In this document: one piece after another, positions 23,105 through 29,281 of the stretch
How positions within the stretch are numbered: the stretch's first letter is position 1
Layout of the letters: the number at the start of each line of letters is the position of its first letter
Assembly (NCBI GenBank): GCA_018710885.1
Contig: DVJA01000059.1
Location: 1 to 29,281 of the forward strand
DNA from: Scatomorpha merdigallinarum
Lineage (GTDB): Bacteria; Bacillota; Clostridia; Oscillospirales; Oscillospiraceae
Reading direction: 5' to 3'
Length of the DNA stretch: 29,281 nucleotides
The notes under the pieces: model-generated
Database searches by the model: none
What the model was told of the DNA's origin: nothing
Seen by the model: the letters and a program-made list of their open reading frames with translations, nothing else
Made by a program: the position numbers and the translations under genes

Positions 23105-23776
23105 TCAGATAACGCCCTTGGCCTGAAGGGCCTTCTTGAGCTCGACGGCGCCAAAACGCGGGCTGCCGAGGAAGGGTTTGCCGTACACGCCTTCCAGATG
23201 CGGCTCAGCGTAAGCCATGCTGCCCTGGGCTAGAACGACGATGTCAACATTGTCAATGATACCGGCGGCAGACTCGGTGAGCCTGGCGCGGAACTGTTCC
23301 TGATCAAGACCGAAAGCACCGTCCACGAGGCAATCGACGAGCTCAACATGCTTGCCAGCTTCGCGGGCCACACGCTCTATTGTGTTCTTGGTCGGGGTTA
23401 GGGTGGTGGCAAGAGTGGCCATAACGCCTATGCGGCTGCCGCGGCGAACGGCCTCACGGCACATCTCTTCATCGACACGGACTATGGGCACGCCAATGTA
23501 ACGGGCTACGTCCTGAGCACAGTCGGCAACCTCGCCGACGGAGGAGCACAGGTTGATCATGGCGTCGCAGCCCTCTTCGGCAGCCTTCATGTACATGCCA
23601 ATCAGCCTGGCGGCGGGGGCGGTGGTGACGTAACCGGCTTCACGGATCTCAGCGAGTATGCTGGGGTCCTGGAGGCTGAGCATTTCCACGTCGTCTCCGA
23701 GCTGCTTTTTGACTTCCTGTTCCACGAGCTCAATAAGCTCAGGAGTGGTGCTGGTATAAATCAGACCGACTTTCAT
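23105..23776 (-). CDS. Asp/Glu racemase superfamily protein
   Basis: A 223-residue cytoplasmic protein of the aspartate/glutamate/hydantoin racemase superfamily. It has the N-terminal MKVGLIYTSTTPEL, a Cys in the first lobe (AMINLCSSVGEVAD, Cys77), the second-lobe start RIGVMATLATTLTPTKN and the second active-site loop VVLAQGSMAY. Classical racemases use one Cys from each lobe; here the second position is Gly-Ser, so a two-base racemase mechanism is doubtful. An isomerase, decarboxylase-like or single-Cys activity is possible. It is the first gene of the operon with GH127 and the TRAP transporter, with AAGGGG upstream and a predicted promoter 62 bases before the start. Confidence 0.82.
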   Translation of the reverse strand: MKVGLIYTSTTPELIELVEQEVKKQLGDDVEMLSLQDPSILAEIREAGYVTTAPAARLIGMYMKAAEEGCDAMINLCSSVGEVADCAQDVARYIGVPIVRVDEEMCREAVRRGSRIGVMATLATTLTPTKNTIERVAREAGKHVELVDCLVDGAFGLDQEQFRARLTESAAGIIDNVDIVVLAQGSMAYAEPHLEGVYGKPFLGSPRFGAVELKKALQAKGVI

Positions 23777-23837
23777 TTTGCATTTCCCCTTGCTCTAAAA
23801 ATAGTGTGTCCAACATCCTACCAATGGTTCTGGATTT

Positions 23838-23866
23838 AGGATAGCATAATCTCTTTAATATGTAAA
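23838..23866 (-). promoter_or_regulatory. candidate promoter of the racemase-GH127-TRAP operon
   Basis: On the minus strand TTTACA (23866-23861), 17 bases, then TATCCT (23843-23838). The -10 box is contained in a TAGGATA half-site (23837-23843), which is repeated in inverted form as CATCCTA at 23814-23820. A similar TAGGATA half-site occurs in the operator at 16345-16362. Confidence 0.5.
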
Positions 23867-24277
23867 TTAGAATAAATAGACAGAATAATCACATTTATTT
23901 TGTGTAGAATCTCTAAGTCAATCGAAAATGGATGGTGCAAAATATGCAAATACAATAGGGAAATAACCTAAACACGATGAAAAGATTTCCATTTTTTAGA
24001 GCCTTCTGACATGTACGCAATTCTGCGTGAATTCATATTTTGATAACATTTGTAACATGCGGCCAGACGGAATAATGGTAAAATATAAGAATAATACTTG
24101 CATTGAATTAGATAAAGATATCAAGTTAGTGCCAAAATGTGCATAAAACTGTGTTAATAGTTTATTCACACTTGTATGACGTCTGTTGTCATACGTCATT
24201 GGTGTAAACTTGCCGGCACAGAAATAACAGCCCCAAGAAACAAAATACTTATATTGGGCATTACTATGATTTACGAT
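23867..24277. other. AT-rich intergenic spacer without a convincing gene
   Basis: About 410 bases, clearly richer in A and T than the flanking genes, lie between the racemase promoter and the carrier-gene terminator. The only open frame of note (67 codons, minus strand, 24199-23996) lacks a ribosome site and family similarity. The one structured element is a nested palindrome at 24174-24199: GTATGAC/GTCATAC and ATGACGT/ACGTCAT share bases. I see nothing else that I can support. Confidence 0.5.
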
Positions 24278-24309
24278 AAAAAAACCGCCCCGTTTAACGG
24301 GACGGTTTT
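24278..24309 (-). terminator. intrinsic terminator of the hydrolase-carrier operon
   Basis: On the minus strand CCGTCCCG-TTAAA-CGGGGCGG (one G-U pair) is followed by U7. It lies 16 bases after the carrier stop at 24326. Confidence 0.9.
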
Positions 24310-24325
24310 GCTGTATTGATCCGGT

Positions 24326-25531
24326 TCAGAACATAAATGCGACGGAAACACTGGCGGCGAGTATTGATACGATGGCGGCGACGAAATAGCCGAGTATCAT
24401 CCTCGGGATTATGAGTCTGCTGCAGGTCTCGGACTCGGCGCTTGTGAGGTCGCTGGTGCCCTTTATGACTTCTTCGGCGACAATCTGGCTGCCGGGGTAA
24501 CCGACGTAGCAGCACATGGAGATGCCCATGGCCAGCCAGGGGTTCACGTGTAGCACTTTTCCCAGCACGCCAGAGAAGATCAGCATGCCGGCGGCGGCCA
24601 TGAGTATGATTGCAACGGCCGGGACAATCTGAGATATCAGCACGTCAAAGGTGACAGAGGCGAAAGTGCTCAACAGCAGAGAGAAGAGGGCAAAGTAGAT
24701 GATACCTTGGGAATTTGCTTTGCTGAGCGGACCCCGGTCGATGATACCGAGTTCGGCGGCGATCATGCCGAAGATAAGGTAGCAGAGGGTGGCGTTAATT
24801 ATGTTTTGAGTGGGTCCGGCCAGCCATGTGCCCACAGCGTAGGCCGCGAAGCCGACGACCGCGATACGGAAAAAGACCCAGTAGTCGCTCTCAAGGTATT
24901 TAGCGGCAAAGCCGGACTTCTTTTCGACGGATTTTACATCGAGCACAGGGCCGGAGTCGCTTACGGAAAGCGCCGCGGCCAGCTCACCGTTGGAGCGGAT
25001 ATTCTTGATGTACTGCTTTAGACAGACGCTGGCTATGGGCAGTCCCACGAGCATCTGCAGTACCAGGACGATCATGACGAAAACGGCCACGTCGTCCGCG
25101 CCCATGGCCGTCGCAGCCTGCTGGGCGATGGTAGTTGCGAGCAGCGCCCCGCCGAGGGGGCCAATGGCGCCGATGGCGCGGGCCTGACCGATGACCCAGG
25201 TGCCGACGGTGGCGCAGACGGCGACTATGCCCAGGGTTGCTACGACGATTACGAGCGCCGTTTTCCACTCGCTCTTCAGGTCGCGCATCTTGAGCTTGCT
25301 GGCGACGTCAATGATGCAGAACGGTATGACAAAGGTATTTACCATACCTGTGAGTCCTGAGGTGGTACAGATATCGGCCGGCACGATTCCGCTGTACATA
25401 AGTATCAGGAATATGATGACGGCCACGAGCACGGAATTTATATAGCCCTTGGTCTTGACAGAGACCATATTGCCGATAACGAAGAACAGCGCGATTACTG
25501 CCAGCGCCGAACATGTAGACCAAAAAGTCAT
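24326..25531 (-). CDS. polytopic membrane carrier of unknown substrate
   Basis: A 401-residue, very hydrophobic protein with about 10-12 membrane segments in two halves joined by a hydrophilic loop near residues 180-215 (SVSDSGPVLDVKSVEKKSG). The first half has IGPLGGALLATTIAQQAATAMGADD, broken by Gly/Ala-rich helix turns; the second has HVNPWLAMGISMCCYVGYPG and SQIVAEEVIKG. Duplicated halves with Gly-rich re-entrant motifs are typical of ion-coupled secondary carriers such as the GltS or CPA-like superfamilies, but I cannot place it in a named family. It starts 45 bases after the hydrolase gene and ends at a strong terminator, so it probably imports or exports the substrate or product of that hydrolase. 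Confidence 0.7.
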   Translation of the reverse strand: MTFWSTCSALAVIALFFVIGNMVSVKTKGYINSVLVAVIIFLILMYSGIVPADICTTSGLTGMVNTFVIPFCIIDVASKLKMRDLKSEWKTALVIVVATLGIVAVCATVGTWVIGQARAIGAIGPLGGALLATTIAQQAATAMGADDVAVFVMIVLVLQMLVGLPIASVCLKQYIKNIRSNGELAAALSVSDSGPVLDVKSVEKKSGFAAKYLESDYWVFFRIAVVGFAAYAVGTWLAGPTQNIINATLCYLIFGMIAAELGIIDRGPLSKANSQGIIYFALFSLLLSTFASVTFDVLISQIVPAVAIILMAAAGMLIFSGVLGKVLHVNPWLAMGISMCCYVGYPGSQIVAEEVIKGTSDLTSAESETCSRLIIPRMILGYFVAAIVSILAASVSVAFMF

Positions 25532-25576
25532 CCTATTTCTCTTCTCCTCTCCAGTATGCAGTTGTTACTGTTACTT

Positions 25577-26395
25577 TTACTTTGTGTAATCTACGCAGCC
25601 GGCTGCGATGTTGTCCTCAGCGAGCTGGCGGTAAAGGCCGGTGAAACGTATATAACCCTCTTCGCCGATTACGAAGGGGTTGGCAACCTGGTCGATGCGG
25701 TTGCGCATGACGGCCATACGCTCCACGCCGTTGTTGAGTATGGGGTGGTTCATGAAGTCTGCGTCTACGTGGTATTTGCGGCACATCTCTATAAAATGGT
25801 CGAGGCTGCGCAGATACTGGTAGTTGGCCTCAAGCTGCGGGGGAGGCGCGCTGCCGCCCCAGAGAGCTGCCATGTGCGGCCGGCCCTGGTCGTATACCTT
25901 TAATATAAAACTCAGGCCGCCCGGGGTGTGGCCCGGAGTGGAAAAGCACATGATGTCGGTGTCGCCGAGAGTCAGGACATCTCCTTCGTCGAGGAAGTTC
26001 TCAACCGTGAAGTCAAAGTACCAATCGGGGTTGTTAGCCTGGGCGCAGAACTCCTTCTCGAACTCATAGTCCACCTTGGACATGTACGGCACGGCGCCGT
26101 ACTTTTCAATGAAGTGCCTGCCGCAGCCGGAGTGGTCGGGGTGGCCATGGCTTATGAGCAGTATCTTGATGTCGGCGGGATTGTAACCGAGGGACTTGAG
26201 ACCGTCCTCAATCATGTCTTCCCAGAGCTTGCCGGGCCACATGGCGTCGAGCAGTATCAGCCCTTCGCTGGTCTCGATCACTACGCAGTTCGTGCCGGCA
26301 GAGCCGATGATGGCCATGTTGTCAAAAATCTTGACAGGCGGTATGGCCTCTGTAGAAGTGGTCAGGTGTATAGTCCCCATCAGATCGAATTTCAC
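25577..26395 (-). CDS. metallo-beta-lactamase-fold hydrolase (B3-like)
   Basis: A 272-residue cytoplasmic metal-dependent hydrolase. The hallmark H-x-H-x-D-H is SHGHPDHSG (His83, His85, Asp87, His88); the next ligand His is in STPGHTPGG (His156); a later FMNHPILNNG could supply the last His. The order and spacing resemble subclass B3 beta-lactamase-like proteins, but without a signal peptide a beta-lactamase role is unlikely; lactonases, thioesterases and other small-molecule hydrolases share the fold. It starts with GTG at 26395, with AAGGAGG eight bases upstream. It is the first gene of an operon with a membrane carrier and is divergent from an IclR regulator. Confidence 0.82.
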   Translation of the reverse strand: MKFDLMGTIHLTTSTEAIPPVKIFDNMAIIGSAGTNCVVIETSEGLILLDAMWPGKLWEDMIEDGLKSLGYNPADIKILLISHGHPDHSGCGRHFIEKYGAVPYMSKVDYEFEKEFCAQANNPDWYFDFTVENFLDEGDVLTLGDTDIMCFSTPGHTPGGLSFILKVYDQGRPHMAALWGGSAPPPQLEANYQYLRSLDHFIEMCRKYHVDADFMNHPILNNGVERMAVMRNRIDQVANPFVIGEEGYIRFTGLYRQLAEDNIAAGCVDYTK

Positions 26396-26424
26396 AGCGG
26401 TATCCTCCTTCGTTCGCTCTTGTT

Positions 26425-26455
26425 TTTACAAACCTAAAATGGTATTGTATATGAT
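26425..26455 (+). promoter_or_regulatory. candidate promoter of the IclR gene
   Basis: TTTACA at 26425-26430, then TATATG after 17 bases (26448-26453) or TATGAT after 19 (26450-26455). Transcription would start near 26461, about 100 bases before the start codon. Confidence 0.5.
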
Positions 26456-26529
26456 AATTTAAACTGTAGTATTAGCTGACGCAAGTGCCTATGGCAAATA
26501 TCAAAAATGTTTTTAATCAGCGCAAGACA

Positions 26530-26548
26530 TTTTGCGGTATATGCAAAA
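26530..26548. promoter_or_regulatory. inverted repeat upstream of the IclR start, candidate operator
   Basis: TTTTGC and GCAAAA around a 7-base spacer, just before the ribosome site. An overlapping repeat CGCAA/TTGCG at 26521-26536 shares bases with it. The location in the leader suits autoregulation. Confidence 0.4.
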
Positions 26549-26563
26549 AGAGGGGGAGAAGAG

Positions 26564-27310
26564 ATGGCTCAGGATTACGGTAAAATTCAATCTGCTCAAC
26601 GCACGATGCAGCTTTTGGAGCTGCTTGCAGCGCACAGCGGTCAACTTAGTGTGACGCAAATAGCAAAGCTGATGGACGTCTCCATAGCTTCTGTGAGCAG
26701 GCTGCTGGCCACGCTTTCAGAGCTGGGATATGTTGAGAAAAACGCCGAGACACACAGGTACTCGCTCAGCTACAGGCTCTATGCCTTGGGCTCAAAGAGC
26801 GTGAGCTCGAATGCGCTTGTCCGCGCGCTTATCCCTGTCGCCAACAGCGTGGCACGCAAGTACGACGTGTCGGTGAACATCAACTCCATGGCCGGACGAG
26901 ATGCGGTACTGCTTTGGCGGGTAACGCGGTTTTTCAACAAGGATTTGGACTTTATCGGTGGTGAAACCGCCCCGGCCTATTGTACCAGTGCCGGCAAGGC
27001 GATGCTCTCTACCTACTCTGAGGAGCGGCTGGCCGACTACTTGTCACACATAGATCTCAGTGGAGTGCAGAACAAGCACATAACTGAGGCCACACTGCGT
27101 GAAGAACTGTCTCAGGTGGCAAAAAGAGGGTATTCTGTATGCCCGGAGGAATACGTCTCAGGCGTCTTCAGCATCTCGTTCCCGCTGCGAGACAGGACGG
27201 GGGGAGTGTTTGCCTTCACAGTAATCACGCGCATGAACGACGTTGCACGCATAACCAGCGAAGCGGTGCTGAGGGACATAAGCTCACGCCTGCCGGCGCT
27301 GATAAAGTAA
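26564..27310 (+). CDS. IclR-family transcriptional regulator
   Basis: A 248-residue regulator. The N-terminal winged helix-turn-helix (about residues 7-70) reads SAQRTMQLLELLAAHSG, LSVTQIAKLMDVSIASVSR and LLATLSELGYVEKN. The C-terminal effector domain has the IclR landmarks APAYCTSAGKAMLS and RGYSVCPEEYVSGVFSISFP. IclR regulators bind small metabolites, often aromatic or organic acids. I chose ATG 26564, five bases after GGGGGAG; a longer in-frame start at 26507 would begin within the likely leader. It is divergent from the hydrolase-carrier operon and probably controls it. Confidence 0.92.
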   Translation: MAQDYGKIQSAQRTMQLLELLAAHSGQLSVTQIAKLMDVSIASVSRLLATLSELGYVEKNAETHRYSLSYRLYALGSKSVSSNALVRALIPVANSVARKYDVSVNINSMAGRDAVLLWRVTRFFNKDLDFIGGETAPAYCTSAGKAMLSTYSEERLADYLSHIDLSGVQNKHITEATLREELSQVAKRGYSVCPEEYVSGVFSISFPLRDRTGGVFAFTVITRMNDVARITSEAVLRDISSRLPALIK

Positions 27311-27336
27311 GGCTGCGCAAAATTTATAAATTTCTC

Positions 27337-27364
27337 TTGAAATTTGCCCGGCGGCTGATATGAT
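27337..27364 (+). promoter_or_regulatory. promoter of the VanZ-RDD gene
   Basis: TTGAAA at 27337-27342, a 16-base spacer, then TATGAT at 27359-27364, preceded by TG at 27356-27357 (extended -10). It lies 30 bases before the start codon. Confidence 0.65.
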
Positions 27365-27394
27365 ATCGTTTCAGAGAGAACCGAGGTTGATTTC

Positions 27395-28522
27395 ATGAAC
27401 AGCTATATAGAGGCGCTGCGGCAGGCTGCGATTATATTCCCGGTGCTTGCCATAGCCTTTACCATACCGTACATAGCGTACAACTATCACAAATACGGCT
27501 CTATCTGGAGCCTCAGAATACTGATAGTCTATTCGTTTATACTCTACATACTTTGCGTCTATTGCCTGGTTATACTGCCGCTGCCGGCAGGAGAGGCGGC
27601 GAGCCAGCTGCACGGACACGAGGCCCAGCTTGTGCCGTTTGCGTTTATAGGCGACATAATAGAGAATGCAGACATAGTCCTCTCGCAGCCGCGCACCTGG
27701 CTGAACATTCTGGGTGAGAGCGCGTTTTGGACCACGGTGTTCAACTTTGTAATGACGTTGCCATTTGGCGCGTACCTGCGCTACTACTTCTGCTGCGGTT
27801 GGAAGAAGACGCTGCTGCTCTCGTTTTTGCTCTCGCTGTTTTTCGAGCTCACGCAGCTCACGGGACTATATTTTATCTACCCCGGCAGCTACAGGCTCTT
27901 CGACGTGGATGACCTCATGGTAAACACCCTGGGCAGCATGGTAGGCTTCGCGCTGGCCGGCATAGCTTCGCACTTCCTGCCCTCGCGTGAGGAGCTCGAC
28001 AGAGAGAGCTTTATACGGGGCAGGAAGGTGTCGTTGTTGCGCAGGATAGTAGCTTTCCTGTACGACGGCGTAACCTATGCCATCCTCGCAGCGATTGCGT
28101 TCATGCTGGGCGCCAACTGGTTCGGGGATGTGCCATCGTGGGGATATGCCCTGCTCGCAATAGCGTATTTTACCCTGTGCCCGGCGCTGCTGAGAGGGCA
28201 GACAATAGGTCACAGGCTGACCAAGCTGCGGGTAGTAAGAATGAGCGGCGGCAGGGCGAGCTGGTATCAGTACGCGCTGCGCTACACTCTGCTTATCGCA
28301 CTGCTCGCGGGGCTGCCTGTTGCGTTCAACGTTTTGGTTTCGACTATGGCTGACATCGGCCTCATAGGCGGCGTTGCTGCCGTCATAGCTTACGGGCTGG
28401 TCAACGGAGGGTATCTGTTTTTGCTGCTCTTCGAGGCGGTGCGTATGGCCATGCGCCGCGAGCTCTTCTACGAGCGCTGGTCGCGTACTAAACTTGCGAG
28501 TACAGTTGAAGAAGGAAAATGA
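27395..28522 (+). CDS. VanZ-like and RDD-domain membrane protein
   Basis: A 375-residue membrane protein made of two parts. Residues about 10-195 form a VanZ-like domain with several membrane helices and the core LFFELTQLTG, FDVDDLMVNTLGSMVGF. Residues about 212-360 form an RDD domain, with RRIVAFLYDGVTYAIL (the Arg/Asp pair) and RGQTIGHRLTKLRVV. VanZ of the Tn1546 cluster gives low-level teicoplanin resistance; RDD proteins have varied or unknown functions, some in ion transport. Fusions of the two occur in Clostridia, and no specific function can be assigned. GAGG lies eight bases before the ATG, and the gene is bracketed by its own promoter and terminator, so it is monocistronic. Confidence 0.82.
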   Translation: MNSYIEALRQAAIIFPVLAIAFTIPYIAYNYHKYGSIWSLRILIVYSFILYILCVYCLVILPLPAGEAASQLHGHEAQLVPFAFIGDIIENADIVLSQPRTWLNILGESAFWTTVFNFVMTLPFGAYLRYYFCCGWKKTLLLSFLLSLFFELTQLTGLYFIYPGSYRLFDVDDLMVNTLGSMVGFALAGIASHFLPSREELDRESFIRGRKVSLLRRIVAFLYDGVTYAILAAIAFMLGANWFGDVPSWGYALLAIAYFTLCPALLRGQTIGHRLTKLRVVRMSGGRASWYQYALRYTLLIALLAGLPVAFNVLVSTMADIGLIGGVAAVIAYGLVNGGYLFLLLFEAVRMAMRRELFYERWSRTKLASTVEEGK

Positions 28523-28527
28523 AAATT

Positions 28528-28556
28528 AGCGGAGCCCTGCTCCGCTGATTTTTTTT
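28528..28556 (+). terminator. intrinsic terminator after the VanZ-RDD gene
   Basis: An 8-bp stem AGCGGAGC/GCTCCGCT with a 3-base loop CCT, followed by a T8 tract. Confidence 0.9.
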
Positions 28557-28582
28557 AGAAGCGTGTCACAAAAGTGTGCGCT

Positions 28583-28595
28583 GGAACGTTATAAT
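28583..28595 (+). promoter_or_regulatory. candidate promoter of the ECF sigma gene
   Basis: A perfect TATAAT at 28590-28595 has only a poor -35 box. GGAAC at 28583-28587 resembles the -35 element read by many ECF sigma factors, which would indicate autoregulation. The two readings exclude each other, and the sequence does not decide. Confidence 0.35.
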
Positions 28596-28626
28596 TATAG
28601 GGACATTTATGAGAGGGGGCAGGCAA

Positions 28627-29118
28627 ATGAGCGGCTTTGACTTGGAGCGGGCGGTGAGTGAACACGGGCGCGCCCTGCTCACCAGAGCCTATGCTCTGCT
28701 CTGTGACTGGCACGAAGCTGAGGACGCGGTGCAGGATGCCTTTGCCTCGGCGTATGAGCACAGCGGCAAGTTTGACGGCAAAAGCGAGCTGGCCTGGCTC
28801 ATGAAGATAACGGAGAACAAATGCCTGGACCGCCTGCGCCGCCACAAAACCGTTTCACTCGAAGAGCTCGGCGACGCGGCGGGAAGCGTCACGGACAGCT
28901 ACGACGCGGGGTATTCGCCGCCGGTAATAGCGGCGCTGGGCAAACTCAGCGCAGAAGAGCGCGCCGTCGTGCTGTGGAGAGTGTGCGACGAATTGGACTA
29001 CGGTGAAATAGCGCGGCGACAGCACATAAGCCCCGGCGCGGCGCGAAAGCGCGCTGAAAGGGCCAAAAAGCGGCTGGCCGAATACCTGCGAGACTACGAG
29101 AAGGAGGGGAGAGCCTGA
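28627..29118 (+). CDS. ECF-type RNA polymerase sigma factor
   Basis: A 163-residue sigma factor with only regions 2 and 4, as in the extracytoplasmic-function class. Region 2: AYALLCDWHEAEDAVQDAFASAY, then ELAWLMKITENKCLDRLRRHK. Region 4: LSAEERAVVLWRVCDELDYGEIARRQHISPGAARKRAERAKKRL, a helix-turn-helix that reads the -35 box (sequence broken here by description: EIARRQHIS followed by PGAARKRAE). I chose ATG 28627 because AGAGGGGG lies upstream; other in-frame starts at 28576 and 28609 are less well placed. The stop overlaps the next ATG (TGATG), which suits coupling to an anti-sigma gene. Confidence 0.9.
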   Translation: MSGFDLERAVSEHGRALLTRAYALLCDWHEAEDAVQDAFASAYEHSGKFDGKSELAWLMKITENKCLDRLRRHKTVSLEELGDAAGSVTDSYDAGYSPPVIAALGKLSAEERAVVLWRVCDELDYGEIARRQHISPGAARKRAERAKKRLAEYLRDYEKEGRA

Positions 29119-29281
29119 TGCGCGGCAACGACGATATGCTCATTTCTGACGCGCTTGCGCAGCTATATAATGATATACCTGTGCCGGATTTGATGCCGGG
29201 GATACGTGAGCGCATAGATGCAAACCGGAAACGCCGCAAGCCCGTACGCACAGCAATAGTGGCGGTGATCGCGGCGGCGCT
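29118..29281 (+). CDS. probable anti-sigma factor, 3' truncated
   Basis: Only the first 54 codons are in the window. A charged cytoplasmic N-terminus (MRGNDDMLISDALAQLYNDI, then a basic stretch NRKRRKPVR) is followed by the start of a hydrophobic segment (TAIVAVIAAAL). A cytoplasmic head and single membrane span directly after, and overlapping, an ECF sigma gene is the usual plan of a membrane anti-sigma factor. AAGGAGGGG lies upstream of the ATG. No family motif is visible in the fragment, so the assignment rests on position and topology. Confidence 0.55.
   Translation, partial: MRGNDDMLISDALAQLYNDIPVPDLMPGIRERIDANRKRRKPVRTAIVAVIAAA

Noticed and set aside
23996..24199. 67-codon minus-strand open frame in the AT-rich spacer
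   Set aside because: No ribosome site or recognisable motif; the composition matches non-coding AT-rich DNA.
1..29281. CRISPR arrays, tRNA/rRNA genes, insertion sequences or phage genes
   Set aside because: I saw no regularly spaced direct repeats, cloverleaf sequences, transposase or integrase motifs on either strand; a dedicated RNA-gene scan was not possible.

Overview
The window looks like chromosomal DNA of an anaerobic, spore-forming, fairly GC-rich Clostridia-type Firmicute. The clearest support is an alpha/beta-type small acid-soluble spore protein gene at 2340-2540. Strong GGAGG-type ribosome sites, TTGACA/TATAAT-like promoters, an E. coli-type oxygen-sensitive IlvD dehydratase, a split transketolase and TRAP/peptide uptake systems agree with that. 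The species cannot be named from the sequence. I see no phage, IS element, CRISPR array, rRNA or tRNA.

Layout. (1) 2-2145 (+): two tandem paralogous ABC-2-type membrane proteins, the first cut by the window edge. (2) 2340-2540 (+): spore protein, facing a bidirectional terminator. (3) 11490-2607 (-): a seven-gene operon with a peptide-type ABC importer (binding protein, two permeases, one fused double ATPase), then a DUF917 protein, an M20 PepV-like dipeptidase and an M29/NicX-like metalloenzyme. (4) 16324-11849 (-): split transketolase, IlvD-type dehydratase and a ketopantoate-reductase-like enzyme, divergent from a FadR-type GntR regulator (16576-17301, +). (5) 23776-17355 (-): Asp/Glu-racemase-like protein, GH127-type glycosidase, a complete TRAP transporter (P, Q, M) and a small YcxB-like membrane protein. 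(6) A roughly 400-base AT-rich spacer without a convincing gene. (7) 26395-24326 (-): metallo-beta-lactamase-fold hydrolase and a polytopic carrier, divergent from an IclR regulator (26564-27310, +). (8) 27395-29281 (+): VanZ-RDD membrane protein, then an ECF sigma factor overlapping a truncated probable anti-sigma gene.

How the genes may work together. The window reads as a catabolic accessory region: three import systems each sit with cytoplasmic enzymes that could process what is imported, and two of the enzyme blocks have divergent local regulators. In the peptide operon, import would be followed by DUF917, dipeptidase and metalloenzyme steps. In the TRAP operon, an acidic compound would be imported and acted on by a GH127 enzyme that has no signal peptide. 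The transketolase/IlvD/reductase operon could process a sugar or sugar acid, or supply branched-chain/pantoate precursors; sequence alone does not decide.

The most interesting points are: perfect intergenic hairpins without a U-tract directly after both binding-protein genes; an H-loop His-to-Asn change in one half of the fused ATPase; a Gln at the expected acid/base Glu of the GH127 enzyme; a racemase-like protein with only one of the two family cysteines; a NicX-like rather than M29-like metal-ligand pattern; and an exact 11-bp inverted repeat plus a palindrome in the GntR/transketolase intergenic region, with a related half-site at the racemase promoter.
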